NCBI GenBank assembly: GCA_046351215.1
Contig: JAXLYX010000045.1
Span: 1-18,958 of the forward strand
From: JAXLYX01 sp046351215
Lineage (GTDB): Bacteria > Myxococcota_A > Polyangia > Polyangiales > Houyiibacteriaceae
DNA: 18,958 nt
Direction of reading: 5' to 3'
The notes below the pieces were generated by a model. It worked only from the letters and a program-made list of their open reading frames with translations, ran no database searches and was not told the origin of the DNA. Numbering within the stretch: the first letter of the stretch is position 1; the number at the start of each line of letters is the position of its first letter. Of this stretch, positions 6,632-14,435 are shown piece by piece. Both the position numbers and the translations under genes were made by a program.

Positions 6632-7783
6632 ATGGCGAAGCGTTCCGAGCCGAAGACCCGTCCCGAGAAGCCCGTGTCGGGGGGAAGCCCCGAGGTCCGG
6701 AAGGCCAAGCTCGGTGACACCTCGCCCTCGAAGACCGCCCACGGCATCGAGAGCTACGTGACGACCGAGGCGACCGAGTCGGCCCGGGACGTGCTCCGGG
6801 TCGCGGCGGAGCGCCTCGTCGACGGGAGCGGCGGGGAGACGGCCGCCGAGCGGGCGCACCTGCTCCGGGCGCTCCTCGAAGGGGCGTCGCCGGACGACCG
6901 CAAGGCGCTCCGGAAGTCGCTGCTCGGCAAGGAAGGCGAAGCGGCGGAGAAGGCGAATCCGGATCAGGAGCTCTCGAAGGACTGGCGCGAGGGCGGCTAT
7001 CCGTACGCGAACCTGCTCCGTCGCTCGACGTACGAGAAGCAGAAGTTCGATCTGCAGGTCGAGCTGCTGAAGCTCCAGGCGTGGGTGAAGGAGTCCCGCC
7101 AGCGCGTCGTGATCCTCTTCGAGGGTCGCGATGCCGCGGGCAAGGGCGGCACGATCAAGCGCTTCATGGAGCACCTGAACCCTCGCGGTGCGCACGTCGT
7201 CGCCCTCGAGAAGCCGACCGAGACCGAGCGCGGGCAGTGGTATTTCCAGCGCTACGTGCAGCACCTGCCGACGTTCGGCGAGATCGTCCTCTTCGATCGC
7301 TCCTGGTACAACCGCGCGGGCGTCGAACGCGTGATGGGCTTCTGCTCCGACTCCGAATACGAGGAGTTCATGCGGCAGGCCCCGGAGTTCGAGCGGCACC
7401 TGGTGCGCAGCGGGGTCCACCTGATCAAGTTCTGGTTCAGCGTGAGCCAGAAGGAGCAGCGGCGACGCTTCGCGGAGCGCCAGGCGCATCCGCTCAAGCA
7501 GTGGAAGCTGAGCCCGATCGACATGGCGTCGCTCGACAAATGGGACGACTACACGCGCGCGAAGGAGGCGATGTTCTTCGACACGGACACCGCCGAGGCG
7601 CCGTGGACCGTCATCAAGAGCGACTGCAAGAAGCGCGCACGCCTCAACGCGATGCGCTACGTGCTCCACAAGCTGCCCTACGCGAACAAGGATCTCGAGC
7701 GCATCGGCAAGCTCGATCCGCTGATCGTCGGACGGGCGCACGTGGTCTACGAGCGCGGCGAGCGGCCCGCGGCCCTGATCTGA
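6632..7783 (+). CDS. ppk2: Polyphosphate kinase 2 (PPK2 family)
   Basis: 383 residues. PPK2 enzymes transfer phosphate between polyphosphate and nucleoside phosphates; most favour making NTP from polyP. Motifs: Walker A GRDAAGKGGT (165-174), Walker B FDRSWYNRAGVE (221-232) and the lid segment ERQAHPLKQWKLSPID (282-297). The catalytic core begins near LSKDWREGGYPYANLLRR (about 114-131). The first ~110 residues are a charged, probably disordered or helical extension with no recognised domain. The ATG at 6632 is chosen because GAGAAGGAG (6617-6625) sits at ideal distance; a GTG at 6605 in frame lacks this. It looks like a single-core, class I-type enzyme, but the ADP or GDP preference cannot be read reliably. 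The stop is 1 bp from the convergent lipoprotein gene. Confidence 0.93.
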   Translation: MAKRSEPKTRPEKPVSGGSPEVRKAKLGDTSPSKTAHGIESYVTTEATESARDVLRVAAERLVDGSGGETAAERAHLLRALLEGASPDDRKALRKSLLGKEGEAAEKANPDQELSKDWREGGYPYANLLRRSTYEKQKFDLQVELLKLQAWVKESRQRVVILFEGRDAAGKGGTIKRFMEHLNPRGAHVVALEKPTETERGQWYFQRYVQHLPTFGEIVLFDRSWYNRAGVERVMGFCSDSEYEEFMRQAPEFERHLVRSGVHLIKFWFSVSQKEQRRRFAERQAHPLKQWKLSPIDMASLDKWDDYTRAKEAMFFDTDTAEAPWTVIKSDCKKRARLNAMRYVLHKLPYANKDLERIGKLDPLIVGRAHVVYERGERPAALI

Positions 7784-7784
7784 G

Positions 7785-9161
7785 TCAGTCGACGAAGCCC
7801 GTCGGGACGCAGTTCTCCCAATCGGCGCGTGGCCCGCTCGTGCCCTCGCCGGCGAGGACGTAGGCGACGCCCGAGGGCAGCACGACGAGGCCCGGATTCG
7901 CACGCGGAGCCGCGAGCGTCCCGCGCGCGACGAGGCTCGCGCCGCCGGACGCGAAGACGACCTGCTCGACGAGCGCCGAGGGACCGGCTCCTCCCACGAG
8001 GAGGCCGCTCGGATCCACGGCGGCGCCCGTGCGCGCGGTCGCCCACGTGGGGCCCGGGCCGGCGACGCAGGACGTGGGACATCCCGTGAAGAGCACGGAG
8101 TCGGTCCTCGGAGCGCCCACGCCGTCCGTGCCGCCGAGGAGCAGGAGCGTCGAGCCGTCCGTCGAGGCGAGGAGGATGCCCCCGTTCCTCGTTCCGTCCG
8201 CGATCGCGGGCAGGAGCACGGTGGAGGCGGTCTCTCCCGGCGCGATGCGCTCGAGGACGGCGTCGCCGGTGCCACGGCTCACGACGAGGACCGCGCCACC
8301 CGCGAGGGCCGCGGCGCGCTCCGCGACGGCCGTCGAGAGATGCCCCGTGGTCACGGTCCCGTCGGTCGCGACGAACGAGACGTCGGAGACCGGCTGGCCC
8401 TGCGACGAGCCGCCGACGACCGCCGCACCGACCGAGCTGCCGAGCACGACGAGCTCGCTCGCGAGGCCCGCGCCCGCGTGGAGCGAGATCGCGCCGTGGT
8501 AGGGGCCGTACGCGTCGAAGAGGAAGGGCGCGTCGCTCTCCGAGACGACGAGGCCCTGCCGTAGGGAGATCGGCACCGCGCGCGTCTTGCCGGGCGCCAT
8601 GGGGAGGGCCGCCGCTCCGTACTCCGCCGGCGCGAGCGAGATCGCGTCGAGGTAGTCGACCCGATTCGTGGGCCCGGTCGCGTCACGCCCTCCGAGGAGG
8701 AACGCGTAGTCGGAGAGGAAGAGGGTCCCGAAGTCGGCCTGGGGCCTCGGGAAGACCGAAGGCGCGGTCGTCCCGACCGTCGGGATGGAGACGAGGACGC
8801 AGCTCGTCGGCGGCGCCACGACGGCGCGCGTCGCCGCGCCCGAGCCGGGATAGAGAAAGGGCGTCGCGCCGAGCAGGACGAGCGTCGAGCCCTCGTAGAG
8901 CTCGTAGCGGAGCTCCATCGCCGTCAGGTAGTCGGCGATGGGGACGACGACGTCGAAGCTCTGGCCGTTCACCGTGCCCTCGACCGCATCGAAGGCCTCG
9001 CTCCCCTGGCGGAACGAGACGCGGACGCGATCGATCGTGCGACCGACGAGCGGATTGTCGCCGTTCGCCGTCACGAGCGCGACGTTCACGTTGCCCGCCG
9101 GCGCCGTGGTGGAGCATCCCGCGAGGGCGAGGCTGAGAGCGGCGAGCGCGGCGAGTCGCAT
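7785..9161 (-). CDS. Kelch-like beta-propeller lipoprotein
   Basis: 458 residues of unknown function. MRLAALAALSLALAGC is a clear lipoprotein signal with lipobox LAGC (Cys16). The mature protein is rich in G, A, S, T and V. It contains repeated kelch/galactose-oxidase-like strands such as FLLGGRDATGPTNRVDYLD, LLLLGGTDGVGAPRTDSVLF, GLLVGGAGPSALVEQVVF and VAYVLAGEGTSG, spaced as in a beta-propeller. Predicted location is the envelope, anchored by lipid. The open frame continues upstream to 9725, but that part overlaps pabB antisense, and the ATG at 9161 gives a perfect lipoprotein signal. The Shine-Dalgarno is poor. It is convergent with ppk2 (1-bp gap) and divergent from pabB (56 bp from its ATG). 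Confidence 0.85.
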   Translation of the reverse strand: MRLAALAALSLALAGCSTTAPAGNVNVALVTANGDNPLVGRTIDRVRVSFRQGSEAFDAVEGTVNGQSFDVVVPIADYLTAMELRYELYEGSTLVLLGATPFLYPGSGAATRAVVAPPTSCVLVSIPTVGTTAPSVFPRPQADFGTLFLSDYAFLLGGRDATGPTNRVDYLDAISLAPAEYGAAALPMAPGKTRAVPISLRQGLVVSESDAPFLFDAYGPYHGAISLHAGAGLASELVVLGSSVGAAVVGGSSQGQPVSDVSFVATDGTVTTGHLSTAVAERAAALAGGAVLVVSRGTGDAVLERIAPGETASTVLLPAIADGTRNGGILLASTDGSTLLLLGGTDGVGAPRTDSVLFTGCPTSCVAGPGPTWATARTGAAVDPSGLLVGGAGPSALVEQVVFASGGASLVARGTLAAPRANPGLVVLPSGVAYVLAGEGTSGPRADWENCVPTGFVD

Positions 9162-9176
9162 CGGCCGGCAGCCTGC

Positions 9177-9205
9177 TTTACAGGGCCCGGGACGGCAAGT
9201 AGACC
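9177..9205 (+). promoter_or_regulatory. Possible pabB promoter (TTTACA-N17-TAGACC)
   Basis: TTTACA (9177-9182) and TAGACC (9200-9205) are separated by 17 bp; the -35 matches well (5 of 6) and the -10 weakly (3 of 6). Transcription would begin near 9212, on or next to the pabB start codons (GTG 9212, ATG 9218). That would give a leaderless or nearly leaderless mRNA and explain the missing ribosome site. Tentative. Confidence 0.35.
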
Positions 9206-9217
9206 CCGCGCGTGCGG

Positions 9218-10567
9218 ATGCGGCGACTCGAACGTGCCCTGGCTCCGGAGGCGGCCGCCCGTGCGCTCGCCGAGCGGCCGGGTCTCGTCTTCCTCGACGG
9301 GGACGGGAGCGAGCCCATGGGCCGCTTCTCGTTCGTCGGGAGCGATCCGCTCGCGATCGTCGAGGCGCGCGCGGACGACGCCGATCCCCTCGCCGTCCTC
9401 GCTCGCTGCACGCCGCCTCCACCACACGGGGGCCCGGCCCCGCTCGGCCCCGAGGAAGTCCCGGCCTGGATCGGCTTCCTCGCCTACGACGCGGCCTGGG
9501 CCGGCCGCGCCGACGCACGCCATCGGCGCGATGCGGCGACGCCGGTGGTCCGCTTCGGGCGCTACGACGCGCTCCTGGCCTTCGATCACCGCGAGGGCGC
9601 CGCCTACCTCGTCGGAGACGACGACGGGGCCCTTTCTCGCCTCGAGGCTCGCCTCGAGGCCCCCGCTCCGCGCCTCGAGGCGCGCGTCGGCGAGATCTCG
9701 ATCCCGGACGCCGCGGTCCACGCACGGGCGATCGAGCGCGTGCTCGAGCACATCGCGGCCGGCGACGTCTACCAGGTGAACCTCGCCCGATGCTTCGAGG
9801 CGCCTTTCGAGGGCTCGGCGCTCGCGCTCTTCCTCGCGATGCGCGAGGCGAGCCCCGTCCCCTTCGGCTTCTACGCGGCGCATCGCGATCTCGCGATCGC
9901 GGGCCGGTCGATGGAGCGCTTCCTCCGATGGGACGCCTCGTCGCGGCGGGTCGAGTCGAGGCCGATCAAGGGCACGACGGCACGCGCGGGGGCGGACGCG
10001 GAGGAGCGCCGAGCCCTCCGGGCGAGCGAGAAGGAACAGGCCGAGCACGCGATGATCGTCGACCTCGTGCGCAACGATCTCGGTCGCGTCGCCGAGACCG
10101 GCTCCGTGAAGGTCGAACGGCTGCTCGAGGTCGAGCCCTACGCGAGGCTCCACCACATGGTCAGCACCGTGGCGGCGCGGACCCGTGTCGACGTGGGCGC
10201 CGTCGACGTCCTGCGCGCCGCGTTCCCGCCGGGGAGCGTCACCGGCGCGCCGAAGCTCCGCGCGATCCGCCTCATCGAAGACCTCGAGGACGTGGCCCGC
10301 GGGGTGTATTGCGGTGCGACGGGCTTCGTCGATCGCGCGGGCGGGCTCTCGCTCTCGGTCGCGATCCGGACGGCGCAGGTCGCGGACGGACGCGTCCGCT
10401 ACCACGCGGGAGGCGGCCTCGTCTGGGCCAGCGATCCGAGCCGGGAGATCGCGGAGACCGAGCTCAAGGCGAAGGTGTTCTTCGAGGCGGTCGAGACGCT
10501 CCGGGCACGCGCCGGAGGGGACGGCACGGCCCTGCGCGGGGGACGGGCGGGCTCGCCGGAGTCGTGA
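9218..10567 (+). CDS. pabB: Aminodeoxychorismate synthase component I
   Basis: 449 residues. PabB converts chorismate to 4-amino-4-deoxychorismate for p-aminobenzoate and folate synthesis, using ammonia from PabA. The chorismate-binding domain fills the C-terminal two thirds: GDVYQVNLAR, PIKGT (lysine near residue 251), EHAMIVDLVRNDLGRV, HHMVSTV, PPGSVTGAPKLRAI, YCGATGF and HAGGGLVWASDPSREIAETE. The lysine in PIKGT separates PabB from anthranilate synthase TrpE, which has PIAGT. The usual SPE(R/L)F motif reads SMERF here. No pabA or pabC is adjacent and none is fused. An in-frame TAG at 9200-9202 limits the start to GTG 9212 or ATG 9218; neither has a Shine-Dalgarno. tRNA-Gln follows 36 bp after the stop. 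Confidence 0.92.
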   Translation: MRRLERALAPEAAARALAERPGLVFLDGDGSEPMGRFSFVGSDPLAIVEARADDADPLAVLARCTPPPPHGGPAPLGPEEVPAWIGFLAYDAAWAGRADARHRRDAATPVVRFGRYDALLAFDHREGAAYLVGDDDGALSRLEARLEAPAPRLEARVGEISIPDAAVHARAIERVLEHIAAGDVYQVNLARCFEAPFEGSALALFLAMREASPVPFGFYAAHRDLAIAGRSMERFLRWDASSRRVESRPIKGTTARAGADAEERRALRASEKEQAEHAMIVDLVRNDLGRVAETGSVKVERLLEVEPYARLHHMVSTVAARTRVDVGAVDVLRAAFPPGSVTGAPKLRAIRLIEDLEDVARGVYCGATGFVDRAGGLSLSVAIRTAQVADGRVRYHAGGGLVWASDPSREIAETELKAKVFFEAVETLRARAGGDGTALRGGRAGSPES

Positions 10568-10580
10568 TAGGAAGCGGTCG

Positions 10581-10600
10581 CGCCGGCGTCCGCGCCGGTG
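10581..10600 (+). terminator. GC hairpin between pabB and tRNA-Gln
   Basis: CGCCGGCG (10581-10588) and CGCCGGTG (10593-10600) pair over 8 positions (one G-U) with a 4-nt loop TCCG. It sits 13 bp after the pabB stop and ends 3 bp before the tRNA. There is no T-run. It could attenuate read-through from pabB or act as a processing signal for a pabB-tRNA transcript. Confidence 0.35.
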
Positions 10601-10603
10601 TCC

Positions 10604-10677
10604 TCCGGGGTCGTCCAAGGGCAGGACAGCGGACTTTGAATCCGCGAATGGTGGTTCGAATCCACCCCTCGGAACCA
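10604..10677 (+). tRNA. tRNA-Gln (anticodon TTG)
   Basis: A full cloverleaf can be folded by eye. The acceptor stem TCCGGGG pairs with CCTCGGA (one G-U). The D arm is GTCC/GGAC. The anticodon stem GCGGA/TCCGC closes loop CTTTGAA with anticodon TTG at 10636-10638. The variable region is GAAT and the T arm GGTGG-TTCGAAT-CCACC. The discriminator base is A at 10674 and the 3' CCA is encoded (10675-10677). The U1-A72 pair is typical of bacterial tRNA-Gln. It reads CAA and, by wobble, CAG codons. Confidence 0.95.
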
Positions 10678-10686
10678 AGGCACGAC

Positions 10687-10712
10687 GTGACCCCCGCCAG
10701 GGCGGGGGTCAC
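10687..10712. terminator. Bidirectional hairpin between tRNA-Gln and tlyA
   Basis: GTGACCCCCGCC (10687-10698) and GGCGGGGGTCAC (10701-10712) are perfect 12-bp complements with only 2 nt between them (11 bp plus a 4-nt loop in practice). The hairpin lies between the convergent tRNA-Gln and tlyA genes and contains the tlyA stop codon (10709-10711). There is no T-run on either side, but symmetry and position fit a two-way transcription barrier. Confidence 0.6.
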
Positions 10713-11443
10713 CGTCGGCGCAGGTGCAGGAACGCCTCGTGGTTCCCCTTCGGCCCCTTGATGGCCGCATCGGCGCGCGCGACCACCTCGAAGCCGATGG
10801 CCTTCGCCGCTTCGGCGACCGCGGTGATCGCCTGTTCCCGCACCGACTCGTCGCGCACCACGCCGCCGCTGCCGACGTTCTCGGGGCCGACCTCGAATTG
10901 CGGCTTCACCATCGCGAGCACGTCGCCGCCCTCGCGCAAGAGCGCATGCGCGGCCGGCAAGAGCTTGTCGAGACCGATGAACGAAGCGTCGATGACGACG
11001 AGGTCGAGGACCTCGGGCAGATCGCCGGCGCCGAGCGTGCGCGCGTTCGTACGCTCCATGACGACCACGCGCGGATCCGTACGCAGCTTCGCGTGGAGCT
11101 GACCGTAGCCCACGTCGATCGCGTAGACGCGGACGGCCCCTCGCTGCAGCAGGCAGTCGGTGAATCCGCCCGTGGACGCCCCGAAATCGGCGGCCACCTT
11201 GCCGGCCGGATCGTAGGCGAACGAGGCGAGCGCCCCCTCGAGCTTGAGGCCGCCCCGCGATACGTAGGGGATGTCCTCCCCACGGAGCTCGAGCGCGACG
11301 TCGTCGTGGAGCTTGTCGCCCGCCTTCTCGACGCGCCTCTCGCCGCAGTAGACCTTGCCCGCGAGGATCAGCGCCTGGGCCCGCTCCCTCGAGGGAGCGA
11401 GCCCGCGATCGACCAAGAGGACGTCGGCCCGGACTTTCGGCAT
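10709..11443 (-). CDS. tlyA: TlyA-type S4-domain rRNA 2'-O-methyltransferase
   Basis: 244 residues. TlyA methylates cytidine 2'-OH groups of 16S and/or 23S rRNA, and in mycobacteria its loss gives capreomycin resistance. Residues about 5-50 are an S4 RNA-binding domain (RADVLLVDRGLAPSRERAQ). A Rossmann methyltransferase follows: VSRGGLKLEGAL, SAM loop DFGASTGGFTD (86-96), IDASF, MVKPQFE and KGPKGNHEAFLH. Lys67, Asp152, Lys180 and Glu236 match the K-D-K-E set described for M. tuberculosis TlyA with a constant offset of two. No clear Shine-Dalgarno is seen before the ATG at 11443. The gene starts 48 bp after the ssb stop on the same strand and probably shares its transcript. The name haemolysin, often given to this family, is misleading. 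Confidence 0.92.
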   Translation of the reverse strand: MPKVRADVLLVDRGLAPSRERAQALILAGKVYCGERRVEKAGDKLHDDVALELRGEDIPYVSRGGLKLEGALASFAYDPAGKVAADFGASTGGFTDCLLQRGAVRVYAIDVGYGQLHAKLRTDPRVVVMERTNARTLGAGDLPEVLDLVVIDASFIGLDKLLPAAHALLREGGDVLAMVKPQFEVGPENVGSGGVVRDESVREQAITAVAEAAKAIGFEVVARADAAIKGPKGNHEAFLHLRRR

Positions 11444-11491
11444 CGTCGGCGGGCAAGGTAGCTCGCCCGTCCGCCGGGTCGAGCCCCGGGC

Positions 11492-11986
<495 letters not shown>

Positions 11987-12078
11987 CGTTGCCTCATTCT
12001 TTTCCGCTGGTGTCCGTGGAGCTTCTCGGCCCGGGCGGAGCCGGGTTGCGTCGCCCGCGGGACACGGCGGAGGGACGC

Positions 12079-12107
12079 ACCCTACACGGGCGGAGCCCCC
12101 TGTTCAA
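12079..12107 (-). promoter_or_regulatory. Probable ssb promoter (TTGAAC-N17-TAGGGT)
   Basis: On the minus strand TTGAAC (12107-12102) and TAGGGT (12084-12079) are separated by exactly 17 bp. The predicted transcript start is near 12072, leaving a leader of about 85 nt before the ssb ATG at 11986. The -10 is weak but spacing and position are right. The rest of 11987-12179 holds no gene; it must also contain the promoter of the lipoprotein gene at 12180, for which no clear boxes were found. Confidence 0.5.
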
Positions 12108-12179
12108 CGAGGGGCGGGATCGTGGTACTTCCGCTGCTCCGCCCCGGGGGAAGGGGCGTCATCGAGAGGGGTTTCGATC

Positions 12180-13067
12180 ATGTCCATGCCGCGTCGCCCT
12201 GCGACCGTCGCGACCGTCGTCGCGCTCGCCGTTCCGTTCGCCTCCGCCTGCAGCCAGAGCGAACCGCCGCCCATCGTCACCGTGACCACCGAGCCCGCGT
12301 CGGGCAGCGAGACGGCGGTCGCGATCGTCCCGGCCCAACCGGCCGCCACGGCCGCGCCGACCGAGTCGGCGCCCGGCGTCTGGGACGGGGTCGTGACCTG
12401 CGGCCAGCCGAACACCATCGAGTTCGACGGAGCGGCCACCGAGGTCGTGACGTTCGCTGCGACGCTGACCACGACCGAGGGAGGCGGCAATCCCTCGGTG
12501 ACCCTGATGGAGGGCAGCGAGCCGGTCCTCGAGAGCCTCAACCCGATCGACGTCAGCGGCGCCGTCTATCCGGACCAGCCGGCGAACGGACGACGGACCT
12601 ACAACTTCCGCCACGCCGGTCGCTATTCGCTGCGCGTCGCGGTCGATCAGTGCGTGGCCGTGCGCTACCACGTCGTGCTCACGCGCGACGTCCCGCCCGC
12701 GACGAACACGACCCGCGAGACCGCGACGCCGATCACGGTCGGCACGCCGGTGACGGGTACGATCGGCTGCGAGGAACATCGGTGGTTCGTCCTCGAGTCG
12801 GCGCGCCGCGGCACCTACCACGTCACGCTCACGGGCACGGGCCGCATCGAGAACGGCGGGGGCGACACCTCGATCACCCTGATGACGGCCGACGGTCCCG
12901 TGATCGAGAGCGGGAACCCGGTGGCCGCGGGCGGTCTGCTCCCGAACCCCGAGGGCGTGCCGACCACGCGCGAGATCCACGTGCCCCGCAATGGCCGGTA
13001 CTGGCTCGACCTGACGTTCTGGAACGGCTGCGCGATCGGCGACTACCAGATCACCGTCACGCGCTGA
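12180..13067 (+). CDS. Lipoprotein with two duplicated beta-sandwich-like domains
   Basis: 295 residues of unknown function. The signal is MSMPRRPATVATVVALAVPFASAC with a probable lipid-modified Cys24 (ASAC, a loose lipobox), then a Pro/Thr/Ala linker to about residue 65. Two homologous domains follow (about 68-169 and 191-295). Shared features are a Cys near the start (C74; C197), GGG(N/D)xS(V/I)TLM, V(L/I)ES(L/G)NP, GRY(S/W)L, then Cys (C158; C284) and a final Y-x-V/I-x-x-TR. Each domain therefore probably has its own disulfide. The pattern of strands is like bacterial pre-peptidase C-terminal (PPC) domains, which is tentative. GAGAGGGG at 12164-12171 is a good ribosome site for the ATG at 12180; ATG 12186 is an alternative. 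It is divergent from ssb. Confidence 0.85.
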   Translation: MSMPRRPATVATVVALAVPFASACSQSEPPPIVTVTTEPASGSETAVAIVPAQPAATAAPTESAPGVWDGVVTCGQPNTIEFDGAATEVVTFAATLTTTEGGGNPSVTLMEGSEPVLESLNPIDVSGAVYPDQPANGRRTYNFRHAGRYSLRVAVDQCVAVRYHVVLTRDVPPATNTTRETATPITVGTPVTGTIGCEEHRWFVLESARRGTYHVTLTGTGRIENGGGDTSITLMTADGPVIESGNPVAAGGLLPNPEGVPTTREIHVPRNGRYWLDLTFWNGCAIGDYQITVTR

Positions 13068-13073
13068 ACGGTC

Positions 13074-13120
13074 GAGGGCGGCGCCCCTCGGCTCCGGACA
13101 CGGGTGCCGGCGCCGCCCTC
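13074..13120. terminator. Bidirectional hairpin between convergent genes
   Basis: GAGGGCGGCGCC (13074-13085) and GGCGCCGCCCTC (13109-13120) are perfect 12-bp complements around a 23-nt loop. They fill the 57-bp gap between the plus-strand lipoprotein gene and the last minus-strand gene of the Ccm cluster. No T-run is present. The location makes a shared terminator the best reading. Confidence 0.6.
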
Positions 13121-13124
13121 CCCT

Positions 13125-14435
13125 TCACTTCCCGCGGGCCGGAGTGGGCTCCGAGGGGGTTCCGTCGCGCGCCTCGAGCTTGAGCAAGAGCGCCAGCTCG
13201 TCGAGGAGCTCGCGCCTGCGCCGCGCGTGGTACTCGGGCCCGACCTCGCCCTCGCTGCGCTCGCGCTCGAGCGTGGCGACGGCGTCGAGGAGCTCCTCCT
13301 TGCGACGCGCGCGCGCCTCCGCCGTGAAGGCCTTCGCGCTCTTCGCGTTCGTCGCGAGGAAGGCGCCGAGCAGGACGAAGAGGCCGGCGAGCGCGACGGC
13401 GATCCAGCGGAGGGGCCCGGGCCCGGGGATCCCCCCGAGGCGGATGTGGAGCGCGCGCAGGGGCGAGTCCTGGGGCGTGCGCTCCGACTGCGTGCCGAGG
13501 AGCGACCGTCCGTCCGCGTCGAAGCGCTGCGCGGGCGGGAAGCCCTCGACCTCGAGCGACATGCCGTCGGCCGCGTCGGAGATCACGCGGTAGACGTAGG
13601 TCTGGGCGAAGGCGATCGGCTGATCGATCGCGAGCTCGCTGCCGTCGAGCGGGAGGTCGAACGCCCAGGTGAGCTGCACGCGCCCGGGCGGGATCGAGCC
13701 CGTGAGATCGAAGCCGTCCCCCGCGGGCGTGATGTGCTGATCCGTCATCACGTCGGCGGACTGGAAGGCCAGGTGGCCTTCCGGCAGGCGCACGTGCAGG
13801 CCCCGCTCGGGGAAGACGTAGAGCGACTCGCTCATGTTCATGAGCTCGGCCGCCTGCTGGACGTGCACGCGGCCGGGCTTGAGCTCGATCGCGGTCACGC
13901 CGAGGAATTGGAGCAGGACGCGTGCGTCGTGCGTGGTCGGCAGGAGCGTGACGCGCACGTCCTGCCCGCGATCGACCTCGAGCCGGAACGGCGTCGAGCT
14001 CGTGCTCGCGCCCTCGCGCTCGACGTTCACGCGGTACGCCTGGGCCGAGCCTGTCGCGAGGCCGGTGAAGACGTGGATCCCGTCCGCACCCGTCGTGCCG
14101 CGCACGTCGCGACGGCCCCCGGCCTGCGCCATGACGCCGATGCGGATCGGCGCGCCCTCGATGGGCGAGCCGCCGGGTCCGACGACGGTCACGCGGATCG
14201 AGCCGGCCGGGATCGTGGGCGTCGCTTCCGATTGGACGAGCTCGCCGGGGCCGGCGAGCGAACGTCGGAGGGCTGCGTGGGTCGGGTCGTCCGGGGCTTC
14301 CTGGGTGGAGGGATCGACGGCCGTCGCACCGGCCGGGCCGTTCGCCTCGGGCTCCTGCGCCCGCGCACGGGAGAGCGCCCCGAGACCGAGCGCCGAGACG
14401 AGGGCGAGAGCGAGGATCTTCGCTGAGCGGCTCAT
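13125..14435 (-). CDS. Secreted, membrane-anchored protein of the Ccm cluster with CcmI-like cytoplasmic tail
   Basis: 436 residues. A Sec signal peptide (MSRSAKILALALVSALGLGA, cleavage likely after ARA near residue 26) leads to a linker. Next is a carboxypeptidase-regulatory/Ig-like beta domain (about 78-167: GSIRVTVVGPGGSPIEGAPI, GADGIHVFTGL), then a longer beta-rich periplasmic region to about 335. One transmembrane helix lies at about 343-362. The cytoplasmic tail (about 363-425) is a charged helical hairpin, EELLDAVATLERERSEGEVG then EYHARRRRELLDELALLLKL, similar in layout to the one in the preceding gene. The frame is open further upstream, but ATG 14435 has GGAGG at ideal distance and overlaps the upstream stop as ATGA. 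Translational coupling suggests a role in cytochrome c maturation or haem/thiol delivery; the actual activity is unknown. Confidence 0.85.
   Translation of the reverse strand: MSRSAKILALALVSALGLGALSRARAQEPEANGPAGATAVDPSTQEAPDDPTHAALRRSLAGPGELVQSEATPTIPAGSIRVTVVGPGGSPIEGAPIRIGVMAQAGGRRDVRGTTGADGIHVFTGLATGSAQAYRVNVEREGASTSSTPFRLEVDRGQDVRVTLLPTTHDARVLLQFLGVTAIELKPGRVHVQQAAELMNMSESLYVFPERGLHVRLPEGHLAFQSADVMTDQHITPAGDGFDLTGSIPPGRVQLTWAFDLPLDGSELAIDQPIAFAQTYVYRVISDAADGMSLEVEGFPPAQRFDADGRSLLGTQSERTPQDSPLRALHIRLGGIPGPGPLRWIAVALAGLFVLLGAFLATNAKSAKAFTAEARARRKEELLDAVATLERERSEGEVGPEYHARRRRELLDELALLLKLEARDGTPSEPTPARGK

Noticed and set aside
6377..8275. Long minus-strand open frame opposite ppk2
   Set aside because: It overlaps the start of the kinase gene and the end of the lipoprotein gene in wrong frames and has no recognisable protein features.
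9162..9725. N-terminal extension of the kelch lipoprotein up to 9725
   Set aside because: The extension is Arg/Gly/Pro-rich, antisense to pabB, and would bury a perfect lipoprotein signal starting at 9161.
9212..10567. pabB considered as trpE (anthranilate synthase)
   Set aside because: The active-site motif reads PIKGT, with the lysine typical of PabB, and there is no trpG/trpD neighbour.
10604..10677. tRNA-Gln considered as an integration site for a genomic island
   Set aside because: No repeat of the tRNA 3' end was seen downstream within the window and the following genes (tlyA, ssb) are core genes.
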